Shown here: positions 44,684-55,498 of the stretch, piece after piece
Numbering within the stretch: position 1 is the first letter of the stretch
Layout: each line of letters opens with the position of its first letter
Source of the DNA: Gari tellinella
Lineage: Eukaryota > Mollusca > Bivalvia > Cardiida > Psammobiidae
DNA: 64,000 nucleotides
NCBI GenBank assembly: GCA_922989275.2
Contig: OV277862.1
Span: 41,193,786 to 41,257,785 of the forward strand
Reading direction: 5' to 3'
The notes under the pieces: model-generated
The model's database searches: none
What the model was told of the DNA's origin: nothing
Seen by the model: only the letters and a program-made list of their open reading frames with translations
Translations under genes and position numbers: made by a program

Positions 44684-44753
44684 CATTCTCAAGCATTTGA
44701 TTGGTCAGATTTGAGCCTAGGCTCAAATCTGACCAATCAAATGCTTGAGAATG
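44684..44753. repeat. Perfect 70-bp palindrome
   Basis: Two exact 35-bp arms with no spacer, meeting at gagcctaggctc. Outer inverse pair caaggttataaag / ctttataaccttg frames it at 44650 and 44775. Related, less perfect copy at 26740. Confidence 0.95.
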
Positions 44754-44930
44754 AACTCTGACTCAACTCAAATGCTTTATAACCTTGGTGTTTACTAGTA
44801 CAGTAAATATTTTATTGAGCAAACACTCAATGAAGTAGAGGCAGGTGACTTAATGTAGGATTCAGTAATACAGAGAGGCCGTGTAGGAGCTTTCTGTATT
44901 ATTTTTATCTTGCATGAAACAATCACCTGT

Positions 44931-45179
44931 ATTACCTATTTCCCCATAAATATGCCTTTTTACCTCTTATTTATTCCTCCATTGAAGAAAATAATTCAAA
45001 TTTATAGTTGTGAATATTTAACATTAGAAATCATTTCTATTTTTTAGCAGATGGTAGCTTAAAGCAGGTTGAAGGTAAAGCAGAATGCGCCTTAAGGCAC
45101 ATTCTGCTTTACTTTCAACATGCTTTAAGTGGTCACCTATATTCAAATACTAGAAGCAGGCTATGGGGTAATGGGTTAA
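44931..45179 (-). mobile_element. Family A MITE, inverted
   Basis: Left end decayed (attacctatttccccataaa), hairpin gaatgcgccttaaggcacattc, ends GGGGTAATGGGTTAA. Confidence 0.8.
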
Positions 45180-45708
45180 AGACCACCAATGGTTCCTTAA
45201 TTGCATGATGGCTTAATACAATATTGACTGAATAACCTCTCTGTTAGCTATTGTTGGATTTTTTTTAAGACCACAAAGTAATTTAAACATGAAGGTTGAT
45301 CTACTATTAATCTACTCTATCAAGTGCATGCATTCTACAGTATTTCCTCCATACTAGATGCTGGTGATTTAAGTCAGCTCTATAGTAGCAATTTAGCTTT
45401 ATACATTAACTATGCATTTCAAGCACTTGGATAATGGTACATAAATTTCAAGAACAGAAATGAAATATTTTGCTGTTTTTTGCATTATGTTAACAAATGT
45501 CAAGGGTTTTAAACAGTTGACTGTAAACAGTTTTGATTGAAAACCTTAGCATATTTTTTTTTATTGCAAGTCCTACTATTACCATGACTCAAAAGAAAGA
45601 TATTTTTTTTTTAAAAATTGTTTTTGTGTGTGTGTTTTTTGTGCTTAAAAACAAGATAAAAGTAATACAGCATTATGCTGTCTGATCTCCTGCTTAATTT
45701 CATCCTGC

Positions 45709-45960
45709 TTTAACTCTTTCCTCCCTAAAACTTCAAATGGACAATCCCAGTTTCCAATTTAGTCCAGCCCATTTCTGACTTTTAAGGGGTTTTGTTGTCA
45801 ATGTTTTGCATTATGACAAAAAGTGAAGACCCAGATCAGAGGGCTCCGTTAGGAGCCCTCTGATCTGGGAATTCACTGTTTGCATAGGACAAGTACACAT
45901 TTCACATGTATACTGTTTGAAAAGGACGCCTATATGCGGGACTAGGGTTCAAAGGGTTAA
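45709..45960 (-). mobile_element. Family B MITE, inverted
   Basis: TTAACTCTTTCCTCCC to GGGTTCAAAGGGTTAA, hairpin 'agacccagatcagagggctc' with its inverse. The left flank 'acaagataaaagtaatacag..catcctgct' is half of a D-type hairpin. Confidence 0.85.
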
Positions 45961-46126
45961 GTTGCCACTTATTTCTAACATCCATAACAAGCGTATGAGT
46001 AGATGTAATAGCATTATTATACAAGTCTACCATAATAAATGCTGTGATAATTTTCATATCCAATGGAAGCAGCACTATAATACATAAACATTTCATAACA
46101 TAGGGCTCCAAATATGATGTAAAATA

Positions 46127-46552
46127 AAGTAAACCCCCTCCATTACGACAATTGAAAAGCAGGATAATTGTTTGCTTGAAAGACAGGTGGCAGCTTAACC
46201 CTTTGAACCCTAATCCCGCATATAGGCGTCCTTTTCAAACAGTGCACATGTAGACAGTACACTTGTCCTATGCAAACAGTGAAGACCCAGATCAGAGGGC
46301 TCCGAAAGGAGCCCTCTGATCAGGGCCTTCACTGTTTGTCATAATACCAAACATTGACAAAAACAACCCTTAAAAGTCAGAAATGGACTAGACTAAAATG
46401 GAAACTGGAATTGTCCATTTTAAGTTTCAGGGAGTAAAGGGTTAAAGCAAGGTGAAAGTAAAACAGAAAGCTAAAGGAACTTACTGTTTTAACTTTCACC
46501 TTGCATTAAGCAGACACAATTAAATGGTCGTAATAGCAGAGTTTTACTGTGT
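46127..46552. mobile_element. Family D MITE with a nested B element
   Basis: Ends 'gtaaaccccctccattacga' and 'cgtaatagcagagttttact'. Interrupted at CAGC-TTAA by 46195-46445, resuming as AGCAAGGTGAAAG. Confidence 0.82.
46195..46445 (+). mobile_element. Family B MITE nested in family D
   Basis: TTAACCCTTTGAACCC to gggagtaaagggTTAA; full hairpin 'gcaaacagtgaagacccaga' with its inverse. Confidence 0.88.
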
Positions 46553-46897
46553 ATACAGGGATGTTATAAACATCCCAATTGTACAATCTAGTTGTTAAAT
46601 GGAGGGACAGAATGATTGTATTATGTACAAGCCTTATTAAATGTTACAAGGATCACTCAAAAGTTAATATTCATGGGGATCTCAGGAATCACAAAATGTT
46701 AATGAGGGAAAGTTACAGCGAAATAAGAATGCTAGAAAGGAAAATTATTAATTTTTCAAACATGTCATTAAAATTTCAAAATTCATTAAATAACGCAATG
46801 ATGCACATCACAAAAAGTGTATCAGTGAACAACTTTTGTTAAAAAAATATTCTTGTATTTTTTTGTTAACGGCAAACTCATGGTAAAGTCTACATAC

Positions 46898-46981
46898 TTC
46901 TGTCTTGGCTTCCTCCAGCTTTTTCCTGTTGCTCGTTAGTTCATCTTCAAGGGCCTTAACTCTCGTTTCTACTCTATGGAG
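46898..46981 (-). CDS. Coiled-coil gene exon, 28 aa
   Basis: 84 bp, reading LHRVETRVKALEDELTSN then RKKLEEAKTE, a textbook heptad pattern. Acceptor tatttttag, donor GAA|gtatgt. Confidence 0.9.
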
Positions 46982-47175
46982 CTAAAAATAGCAGGTAAGA
47001 AAACATAGCAAGAATATACATGTCATCTATAACGCAGAGTTTATTAGTCAGCCTTGAAGTGTGTTAATTAGTAAGAATTGAAATACAAACATGTGCTGAG
47101 TGTCCATTCAAAAGATTCATCAACAGTCTTTATGTGAGGGGTTCCTTTCCTCCCTTACAAGCCTCACTTTTCCAC

Positions 47176-47496
47176 ATTCTCCAGATAAGAGGGAGTAAAT
47201 AGAACAAATCCAATGTTTCTCACTCATTTCAGCACCAAATCCTATGGTGTTACTACTCATTAGAATCATCTCGAATGCTTTAATTTATTTGTACACTGAA
47301 GAAAATGGATCCAATTTATACAGTCATGAATATGCACTTTAAGAAATAATTGTCTGCATCATAGCAAATGGTATCTTAAAGCATGCTGAAAGTAAAACAG
47401 AATGCACCTTTGGGCACTTTTTGCTTTACTTTCATACTTACTTTAAGTGATTACCTGTCTTCAAAACAAGAAACCAGCTACTGGGAAATGTGTTAA
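47176..47496. mobile_element. Half E element joined to a family A copy
   Basis: 'ccagataagagggagtaaat' through tactactcattagaatc is the left half of E. At 47270 it changes to 'tgctttaatttatttgtaca', the inverted A sequence, ending gggaaatgtgTTAA. The right half of E is missing. Confidence 0.6.
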
Positions 47497-47880
47497 AGCA
47501 ACTATCACTTGTCTTTAGACCATGCTTCTTTTTTGAATGGGCACTTAACGAGTATGATGGTATATATAATATAATTATATTATGAATTTATGATATATTG
47601 TGTTAATATCTTGGATACAATTCTACACTGTTAATTAAGGATTAAAAACAGATAAGCTGTAATGATAAAATAAAGGCATTTAACTTATACAAAATATGAA
47701 AATTATAAGAAAGCATAATGGTTTGAGTTTGTTACTGTGATGTTAAGAGCTGTGACTTAGTGTTCATATACTCACATTCTGCATAGAACTTAAGGACTAT
47801 TTACAAACACACAAACAATTTAACATTCTATGTATGTTTCTTTGACAAACCATGCATTTAAAGTCTAGAAATATAATAGC
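47497..47880. other. Intronic stretch, nothing recognised
   Basis: AT-rich with short AT repeats (atatataatataattatatt); no exon or hairpin. Confidence 0.5.
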
Positions 47881-48070
47881 TACCGTAATGACCCTAAGTA
47901 TTGGGACAGACAGGCCTGAGCAAACAGTGTAGACCCTGATCAGACTGCTCCCTGAGGAGCAGTCTGATCAGGGTCTACACTGTTTGCCATTCAGTTTGAA
48001 CCTTTTGGACAAATTAATTTGTGATAAAAGCAATAATTGTACATTTTAGGATAATTACGGCAGTTATACA
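47881..48070. mobile_element. Hairpin MITE with 'taccgtaatgaccctaa' ends
   Basis: taccgtaatgaccctaa and 'ttaggataattacggcagtt' are partial inverses. The central hairpin gcaaacagtgtagaccctga with its inverse (both arms near-perfect over 35 bases) is the same core as families B and C. Confidence 0.65.
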
Positions 48071-48504
48071 GGGTGTACTAATTTTAACAAATTTACGGTA
48101 ATTCAACCCCCACAGTTAGAGTGCCCTACTGGAAGGAAAATGGTGCATGTTAAACATTGAACATCTGGACTATCAACAATAAAATCACAGTGCTTCTCAT
48201 CATGCACGCAAAATCAACAAACTAGAGATAAGTGCAGGGCTGATGGCAGGGTTAGGGACCTGTCGGGTGGGACAACTTTCATTTCAGGTGAGGCGACTCA
48301 ATACTAAACCTAACTTTTTTTCTAATCTATTGAACAAGATGTATTAAAAGACAGGCTTTAAGATAAGTAGCTGTCCTGCTTGAAAAAATTAATTTTCTAA
48401 GATGACCATCTTTTGACTGAATGGTTCAGTAACAGGACGGCTGCTATAGTGCACAACAGTGTCATGTCTTATACCCATAAGATGTATAATAGAATAGTGA
48501 ATTC

Positions 48505-48665
48505 CAGGTTTCCAGATATGGGGAGTATTTTGAAATCTAAAATCTTCATGCCTACTGAAACACCTATGGTGTGACTACTCATTAAAAACGTCTCTTTGAA
48601 ACAATTCCAATGAGTAGTGACACCATAGGATTTGGTTTAAACATTAAGGAGAAATTGTTGAAAAT
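48505..48665. mobile_element. Family E copy, diverged
   Basis: 'caggtttccagatatgggga' and the hairpin 'tatggtgtgactactcatta' with its inverse; right terminal repeat missing. Confidence 0.6.
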
Positions 48666-49114
48666 ATCAAGTTTATCAGAATGTAGTTTATCAAGCTATT
48701 AACCACTGCTTGTTTCTACATATACTGATCAAATAACTCAAAAGGACATTTGTATAGTTGTCACTAGGGTTAAATGGGTTAAAGTAAGAGTACTGAATGG
48801 TATTCTCAGGTGAAGTTTGTGTTTACATATTTACATTATGTGCTCAAGAGTGTGTCATTTTTCTCAAGCACCTCTTGAAATCAAACATAATATTGCAGAT
48901 AATAACAGAATACCCAGGAAAGGTAATTCATGCTAATATGGATTATTTCCCTTTGTCTGTAAGCACCCTATCAATATCCAACAATAGTGGAGTTTGAATG
49001 CATATGTTCTATACCTAACTGTAGATGATTTTAATCCTATGATGTTAGTGGAATGGGAGAGATTGGTATGGAACAACATAGAGACATAATGAGAGACAAA
49101 CAGTATCAATGCGA

Positions 49115-49381
49115 CAGGGCTGCCACTTCTCCGGATTTTTCCGAAATCTTCAGATTTTTATCTTAGCAGATTGTAGCTTAAAGCAAGCTGAAAGTAAAGC
49201 AGAATGTGTCTTGATCGAGGTGCATTCTGCTTTACTTTCAGCCTGCTTTAAATAAACAGCCCCTAGAGTATAGAAATTCTAGTATGGTACATATTCATGA
49301 TTGTATAAAGCAGAACTATTCCGATTATAGGATGAATTAAATAAATGCGTAAAAAGGCACATCTATGGAGTAATGGGTTAA
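49115..49381. mobile_element. Family K left end fused to family A
   Basis: cagggctgccacttctccgg is the K end. From about 49155 the sequence is A (gtagcttaaagcaagctgaa, hairpin, ggagtaatgggTTAA). Confidence 0.6.
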
Positions 49382-49544
49382 CAGACAATTGTAAGAAGCA
49401 TTGGTACCATTTCTCTCTCTCTGAGTCATATCTAAGAAGACAGTTTGTATCCCTATCCATAAAAACTTCAATACATGTCATGCAGAACAAAGCATTCATT
49501 GTATGTAAACAGGGTAGATCCAGAACAGAAGTCCATACTAATGA

Positions 49545-49740
49545 ACTTTCAATGAACATTTCCAATTAAGTTCAGTCCATTTTGACTGTTAAGAGTTGAT
49601 TTTAACAATATATATTGCAAAATGACAAACAGGAGCACTCTGATCAGGGTCTAAACTGTTTGCATAAGACAGGTGTACTCTTTACACATACATTCTTTGT
49701 TAATGACAAGTATACTCATCGCTAGGGTTGAAAGTTTTAA
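49545..49740 (-). repeat. Family B remnant
   Basis: 'tttccaattaagttcagtcc', 'aggagcactctgatcagggt' and 'gctagggttgaaag' remain; one hairpin arm lost. Confidence 0.55.
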
Positions 49741-49956
49741 TAGCTGGATATTCGACTGATACAAACTCTTTTCTTCATACAGAACAACACAGGTACAAAC
49801 AGAACAACACAGGTATAATGTTATAGGTTCAAAGGTGTCTCTATATCTCTCATAGTTCAATAGAAGGAGAAAACATCAACACCATTATTTTGTGACAGTA
49901 TAGAATGTGAGAAGGGAGAGAACTCTATTCAAGCTTTGACCACACCCAGGAGTTAC

Positions 49957-50019
49957 CTCTTCCTGTTGATGATTAATTTTGTCTTCGCCAATGTGGAGAT
50001 TTTTAGTTTGCAGATCCAA
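49957..50019 (-). CDS. Coiled-coil gene exon, 21 aa
   Basis: 63 bp, three heptads: LDLQTKNLHIGEDKI then NHQQEE. Acceptor cattttag, donor GAG|gtaact. It is less leucine-rich than its neighbours but has phase-0 ends and a plausible heptad pattern (L-L-L/I spacing). Confidence 0.8.
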
Positions 50020-50061
50020 CTAAAATGACAGTGTTTTGTTTATCATATACTCATATCATTA

Positions 50062-50310
50062 ATTCATTCACCTCTGAAACTTTTAATGGACACTTCCAAT
50101 TTCCAATGAAGGCTTATCCATTTTTGGCTATTAAGAGTTGATTTAACAATATATTGCAAAATGACAAACAGTACAGATCCTGATCAGAGGGCTCCTGCAG
50201 GAGCCCTCTGATCAGGATCTACACTGTTTGCATAAGACAAGTGCACTCTTCGCGGGTACACTGTTTGTTAATGACAAGGATAGTCATCGCTAAAGTTGAA
50301 TGTGTTCAGC
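50062..50310 (-). mobile_element. Family B MITE, inverted, diverged ends
   Basis: Full hairpin 'gatcctgatcagagggctcc' with its inverse around tgca; ends 'ttcattcacctctgaaactt' and 'cgctaaagttgaatgtgttc' have lost TTAA. Starts 43 bases from the exon at 49957. Confidence 0.7.
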
Positions 50311-51077
50311 ACACCCTAACATATCCATTTCTTAAACAATGTCTGTTAAAACTAATTTTCATCTGTACAATCATTTGACAGCATTGTTTGTACTACGCTC
50401 TGACACAACGAAGTTGATGAGAATAGACAAAATATCCTCCAGATTTACACTCATATTCAAATGAGCAAAATTCTCCTGAAAAAAAACTGTGTCCATCCCT
50501 TTCTCTGTAGGTAGAGAGGATGCTAAAACCCTGAAGACAAACATCTACATGCACTAGCAAAGATTTGTAAATCTAACTACCAGTGTAACATCTCAAAATA
50601 TCAAAACTTAAACTTGATAATCTACAAAATAATACAAACTCATCTTGTAAATACATACTACACATGCTTGGCAGACTCAAATTCTTCAGTCATGATTTAC
50701 AGAATGAAAAATAGTTTTGGGTGACTGCTTAATGCGTTGGAAAGTAAAAGAAGAGCATTCTACGTTACTTCTATCATACTCAAAGCATCCAACTGTCATT
50801 AACATCACTAGTGAGTAGTTCAGAATTAGATTTCAATTTTTGTTAGTTCATGGTTTGTTTTTTGTTTTGTTTTCTAAAACGGACAGATTGACAAGCAAAA
50901 ACTTTAAAGTGGTTAATAATTTCAGGTCAGACAAGCCTGACTATAAACAGTGGCTTCCTGACTTGCTAATATTATACCTGTCTTTTATAGTTCTTCATCA
51001 AAGGGTTAACACAACTTTTGTCGTTTGACTATACATTATTTGAATCTCTACAAGCACCATGCTCTTCCATTTGTTAC
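50311..51077. other. Intronic stretch, nothing recognised
   Basis: AT-rich. A weak A/D-like fragment near 50725 (cttaatgcgttggaaagtaa). No exon seen. Confidence 0.5.
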
Positions 51078-51236
51078 CTCTGACACTGCTGCGTCCCGTT
51101 TTTCTTGCAGGTTGAGCACATCTCGTCGTAGTTTCTGGATGGTCTCATCACGCCGGGCTAGTTCAGACTTCAGTACAGAGTGATGGTCCTTGACAGATAC
51201 CTGGCCATCACGTAGTCTATCCTGTAGCTGACCAAT
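51078..51236 (-). CDS. Coiled-coil gene exon, 53 aa
   Basis: 159 bp starting IGQLQDRLRDGQVSVKDHHS, continuing with RRDETIQKLRRDVLNL and ending KRDAAVSE. Acceptor tttcag, donor GAG|gtaaca. It contains the recurring DETIQKL motif. It is one of three 53-residue exons, each seven heptads plus four residues. Confidence 0.9.
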
Positions 51237-51315
51237 CTGAAATTGAGGCAGTGATTATAATACAAGTGTTCTTACTTCTGGATATTTATGTCTACTATGG
51301 TGGACCATGAACGGG

Positions 51316-51559
51316 TTAACTTTTTCAACCCTATTAATTAATTAACACTGTACTAATAAAGAATACACTTGTCCTATGCACACAGTGTAGACCCTGATCA
51401 GAGGGCTCCTGCAGGAGCCTTCTGATCAGGGTCTGCAGTGTTTGTCATTTTGCAATACCGCTATATTGTTAAAATCAACCCTAAATAGTCTAAAATTGAC
51501 TAGACTTAATTGGAAATGGAAACAGACCATTATAAGTTCCAGGGGAGTTAATTGGTTAA
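51316..51559 (+). mobile_element. Family B MITE
   Basis: TTAACTTTTTCAACCC to ggagttaattggTTAA; hairpin 'agaccctgatcagagggctc' with its inverse. Lies between two exons only 440 bp apart, filling most of that intron. Confidence 0.75.
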
Positions 51560-51675
51560 AATCATGGTGTTCCCTGAATGCATTGCTACAGGTTTGGTGC
51601 AAACATACAGAAGTAAATGCGTAACTCTATGTAATGTAATGTGCTCCCTAGTATCTGGAGCCCTATCATACACAC

Positions 51676-51759
51676 CTCTTCCAGGGCCCGTCTCCTTTGT
51701 TCCTTGGATTCCTGAAGTTCCCCCTCCAGTGTTCTGATCCTTCTCTCATAGTGAGTAGC
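51676..51759 (-). CDS. Coiled-coil gene exon, 28 aa
   Basis: 84 bp, reading ATHYERRIRTLEGELQ then ESKEQRRRALEE. Acceptor ttatttcag, donor GAG|gtgtgt. It begins with tyrosine-arginine-rich coiled coil (HYERRIRTLEGEL). The next exon lies only 440 bp downstream. Confidence 0.9.
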
Positions 51760-51829
51760 CTGAAATAATACACACAACAACTCTTACAATACTGAAAATA
51801 TTCTAAATGGCCTATCCCACTTCAATACG

Positions 51830-52055
51830 TTAACCCATTACTACATAAAGATGCTTTTTATGCTTTTAATTTATTCCTCCACTGAAGAAAATAGTTCTAC
51901 TTTATAGTCATGAATATGCACCATAAAATATAGTTTCTATATCCTCGCAGATGTTAGCTTGTAGAAGGCTGAACTAAAGCAGAATAAGGCTCATTCTGCT
52001 TTAACTTCAACCTGCTCTAAGAGGCCACCTGTCTTTCAAACTAGGAACCAACATG
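51830..52055 (-). mobile_element. Family A MITE, inverted, decayed
   Basis: TTAACCCATTACTACATAAA, shortened hairpin (cagaataaggctcattctgc), right end eroded near aactaggaacc. Confidence 0.65.
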
Positions 52056-52201
52056 TCAAACAATTATCTGATCTGAGTCTACATTGTGCTTTTTTTCAAA
52101 ATGCATCAATATATAGTTAACCCATTACCCCATAACCTGTTTCTAGTTTTGAAAACACAGGTGACTACTTAAAGCAGGTTGAAAGTAAAGCAGAATGCGC
52201 C

Positions 52202-52673
52202 TTAACCCATTGTATGCTGGGTAATATTTGGCAGCCATTTTAAAATGTCGTCTGCAGTGGGTATAACTCAAATATTTGCAAAATATTTTAGCAGTTTCTG
52301 GTAGAGTATTGACTCAGCTGCAAACAGTTTTGATCTGAGATCAAAACTGTTTGCCTAAAGGTACACCTCGATAGCTCATTGGTAGAGCGTCTGCTTTCGA
52401 GGCGGGAGGTTGTGGGTTCGATCCCCGGCCGGGTCATACCAAAGACCATTATAAAAATGGTACTGGTAGCTCCCTTGCCTGCCGCTCGGCATTATAAGGG
52501 TAGTGCTAGGATGGTGACTGTAATGCCCAGGTAAGTATGCATGTTAGTGGATACCTTGTTTGTCGCAATAAAAGCTCTACAGAGCTTATGTTGATTGTTT
52601 ACCATATGCGACGTTAAATAAAGCTTGCCTTTGCCTTTACACCTAAAAGTGTATCCCGCATAAAATGGGTTAA
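52202..52673 (+). mobile_element. H-type TTAA element nested in the hairpin loop
   Basis: TTAACCCATTGTATGC to GCATAAAATGGGTTAA, with short core hairpin 'gcaaacagttttgatctgag' with its inverse. TTAA on both sides duplicates the loop TTAA of the outer element. Confidence 0.88.
52362..52641 (+). mobile_element. tRNA-derived SINE
   Basis: A-box-like 'tagctcattggtagagcg' and B-box 'gggttcgatcccc' at tRNA spacing, with an anticodon loop tttcgag (anticodon TCG if a tRNA-Arg). The acceptor stem does not pair well and there is a body of about 200 bp ending 'gacgttaaataaagcttgcc' + tttgcctttac, so this is a SINE rather than a tRNA gene. 'cctaaaggta' and 'cctaaaagtg' at the two ends look like a target duplication. 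Confidence 0.82.
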
Positions 52674-53061
52674 GGCGCATTCTGCATTACTTTCAGCCTG
52701 CTTTAAGCTTCCATCTGCTAGGATATAGAAAATATTTCGCTTGGTATAAGTTTACGACTGTATAAAAATTGGAACTTTTTTCTTCAGTGGAGGAATAAAT
52801 GTGCTTAAAGGCTTCTATGGGGGAAAGGGTTAAATTAATAGCAGGAGAATAGTTACAAGACTGATATACTTACCATAGCGTACAAAAGTAAAGCACTTAT
52901 TAACTGTCAATTAGTCCAAGACAAACAAACACACACAACACGGACCCTGTTACACTAACAAGCTAGTGACAGCCATGTGACCCCATGTGCAAGTTCTGAA
53001 CATTTTATACCTAACAAATCAGCTGCTTGTATACAGTAAAACTTGTAAGAAATGACCTTAG

Positions 53062-53160
53062 TCTTTATGACAGATGGTAGCTTAATGCAGGACAAAAGTA
53101 ATGCAGAAAGCTCCTGTAGGAGCTTTCAGCATTATTTTTGTCCTGCATTAAGCAGCTGTC
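53062..53160. repeat. Hairpin of D-like type
   Basis: 'gcttaatgcaggacaaaagt' pairs with 'atttttgtcctgcattaagc' around ctcctgtaggag; a 'tacagtaaaacttgtaag' D-like left end lies at 53034. Confidence 0.7.
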
Positions 53161-53472
53161 TTTCTGCATTAGTTTCATTCCACATGAAGCAGTTACCTGT
53201 CTTCAAACATTGCCTTGCTTTATTAAACAGTCTTTACATCAACATAAGTTTGACAGTAGATTTAAATGAAAACATCCATCATCAATCAAAAGCCTCTGCC
53301 AAAACTTGGCTTATAGACTATCAACATCATGCCGTCAGTCCGAATGTCTTTAACAATCCAACATATTCAACATACCATACTCAGCTACACCAGCTGATTT
53401 TGGCAAGCTGCTACTCTCCAAATGTCAAAACAATTCCATAGTCAACCAGTTTTAAATTTCACATAATGATCA

Positions 53473-53653
53473 GTTTTCCTTTATTTGAAACCTTTCTGTA
53501 ACAGTTTTCCTTTATTTGAAACCCTTTTCCTTTATTTGAAACCCTTCTCCTTTATTTGAAACCCTTCTCCTTTATTTGAAACCCTTCCATAACAGCTTTC
53601 CTTTATTTGAAACCCTTTCTGTAACAGGTTCCCTTTATTTGAAACTCTTCTGA
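53473..53653. repeat. Minisatellite, 'cctttatttgaaaccctt'
   Basis: Seven units of cctttatttgaaaccctt, some followed by ctgtaacag/ccataacag, so the period alternates between about 20 and 30 bp. Confidence 0.9.
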
Positions 53654-54044
53654 AACACAACTCCTTATGAATCCTCTTAACCTTCACAAGTATACCCAAT
53701 AATACCAAGAGCTTTGTTAAACAGTTTAGTCTTTAAATGCCAAGTCTCTACCACAATTTGTTTTAATTATTTGATAACATCAGCAAAACAGCACTGAGCA
53801 GTCTAATGGAACAGAGATTCAGAAGTCCATTTCGACAGTTAAAACATTGAATCCTGTTTAGCAGGAGCAAAACTTTGCAAATCTATCTCAGTCTACACTG
53901 CTTGCTAAAATATTCAATATTCTATTCAAGCATACAAGGAGTTTAATTTAATTTGGCTTGCCAACATAACGATAAACAGTCTAACATGTCCTGAACTGCA
54001 TTTTATAAATTTGTTCACTTGGCAGTCTTTAAAAAAGATAGTAG
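53654..54044. other. Intronic stretch, nothing recognised
   Basis: AT-rich; no exon or repeat supported. Confidence 0.5.
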
Positions 54045-54118
54045 CTTAATGCAGGATGAAAGTAATGCAAAAAGCTCCTTTAGGAGCTTTTTGCATTACT
54101 TTTATCCTACAATAAGTA
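54045..54118. repeat. Hairpin of D-like type
   Basis: 'gcttaatgcaggatgaaagt' pairs with acttttatcctacaataag around ctcctttaggag. Confidence 0.7.
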
Positions 54119-54360
54119 ATACATTATATTAATACATATTTTAAGTGTGTGTTTTCTATGAATGGCAATTTGTTTGTAGAGGTTAGACTGTGCAGGGATT
54201 ACCCAGCAATTATAGACCATGATAGGGCTGATAACAGTACCACAGTGGGATTCAGTTCATCAAAACATTCAACAAGAACAATCAAACAATTTAACCTTTA
54301 CATATTGAAGATCTATTAAACTACCACTGGTTTAATTCACATATACACAACCAGTAGGCC

Positions 54361-54601
54361 ATAACTCTTTCAACACTATGGACCTGTTTACCTACTCAAT
54401 ACATTTGAAAACAATGTAGACCCAGATAAGAGGGCTCCTATAGGAACCCTCTGATCAGGGTCTACACTGTTTTCTAATTCAGAGAAGTGTTTATTAAACT
54501 ATCCATAATTTCCAAGTAGACTGGGTCATATTTTGGTAATTAAAAAGATCCACAAGGGAGTGTAATAACCCACAAAAGTTACTTAGTGTTGAAAGAGTTA
54601 A
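54361..54601 (+). mobile_element. Family C MITE
   Basis: ATAACTCTTTCAACAC to GTGTTGAAAGAGTTAA with hairpin 'tgtagacccagataagaggg' with its inverse. Confidence 0.85.
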
Positions 54602-54909
54602 GCTTCTGTACTCTGTAACCACATTTATGAAAGCTATTGCAAAAATAATTTCAGATCTAGATGAATACTATAGTCAAAGAATTGGGGAGTTTCAGCTGTA
54701 TCCAATCTGTTTTTTTATATATATTTTTTAAAGAAAATGCCTGTGAATCAATTTTGATAAATGTTGCAGATGAAGTTTGCAAAACATTTTTTTTTTACAG
54801 TTTTACTGCTATTTTATATTGAGCAGTCCCCTTTCTTTGAAGGGGTATATACTTCCAAATGCTTAACATAGTTTTATTAATATCATTATTTTTATTTTTG
54901 CTGGCACTT

Positions 54910-55158
54910 GACCTTTTACTCCATATAATAGCCTGTTTCTAGTTTACAAGTCATGTGACCACTAAAGCAGATTGAAAGTAAAGCAGAATGTGCCCTAGGG
55001 CACATTCTGCTTTACTTTCAGTCTGCGTTAAGCTTCCATCTGCTAGGATGTAGTAAAATATCGTATATAGCTCAGTCTTTGCTGCATAAAATCGAACTAT
55101 TTGGAATTATGGAATTAATTAAATGTGGAAAAATGTGTATGTATGGAGTAAACGGTTA
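54910..55158 (+). mobile_element. Family A MITE
   Basis: Left end gaccttttactccatat (decayed), hairpin gaatgtgccctagggcacattc, right end ggagtaaacggTTAA. Confidence 0.8.
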
Positions 55159-55242
55159 ATTTATATCTACATAGTTTATCACAGAAGTAGTAGTCATAGA
55201 CTATGTGTCTAGGAAAGTACAGTGAAACCTCTGTCGAGTAAA

Positions 55243-55498
55243 CAGGGCTGCCATAAGTTGACATGAAAAATCCTAAGATTTCGAAATTTGCATTTTTCAA
55301 TTGCGAATTTATGAATCGTACCTTTACCCCATAGCCTGTTTCTAGTTTTGTTGACACGTGACTACTTAAAGCAGGCTGTAAGTAAAGCAGAATGCGCCTT
55401 ATGGCGCATTCTGCTTTACTTTCAGCCTGCTTTAAGATACCATGTTCTAGAAAAAAAATCCGGAGATTTAGGAAAAATCCGGAGAAATGGCAGCCCTG
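55243..55498. mobile_element. Family K CAGGG-type MITE containing an A fragment
   Basis: cagggctgccataagttg and 'gagaaatggcagccctg' are inverse ends; AGTAAA flanks both sides (55237-55242, 55499-55504), a 6-bp duplication. From 55322 to about 55449 it holds an A fragment with hairpin gaatgcgccttatggcgcattc. Confidence 0.75.

Larger units (their letters stand above)
52117..52833 (+). mobile_element. Family A element, outer layer of a three-level nest
   Basis: TTAACCCATTACCCC to GGGGAAAGGGTTAA. Its hairpin is split at the centre: gaatgcgcc at 52201, ggcgcattc at 52674. Confidence 0.9.

Noticed and set aside
46579..46842. 87-residue frame on the plus strand
   Set aside because: Opposite strand to the gene, intronic, no motif; probably chance.
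52362..52436. tRNA gene (Arg-TCG like) with A and B boxes
   Set aside because: The acceptor stem pairs poorly and a SINE body with target-duplication-like ends follows; called a SINE head instead.
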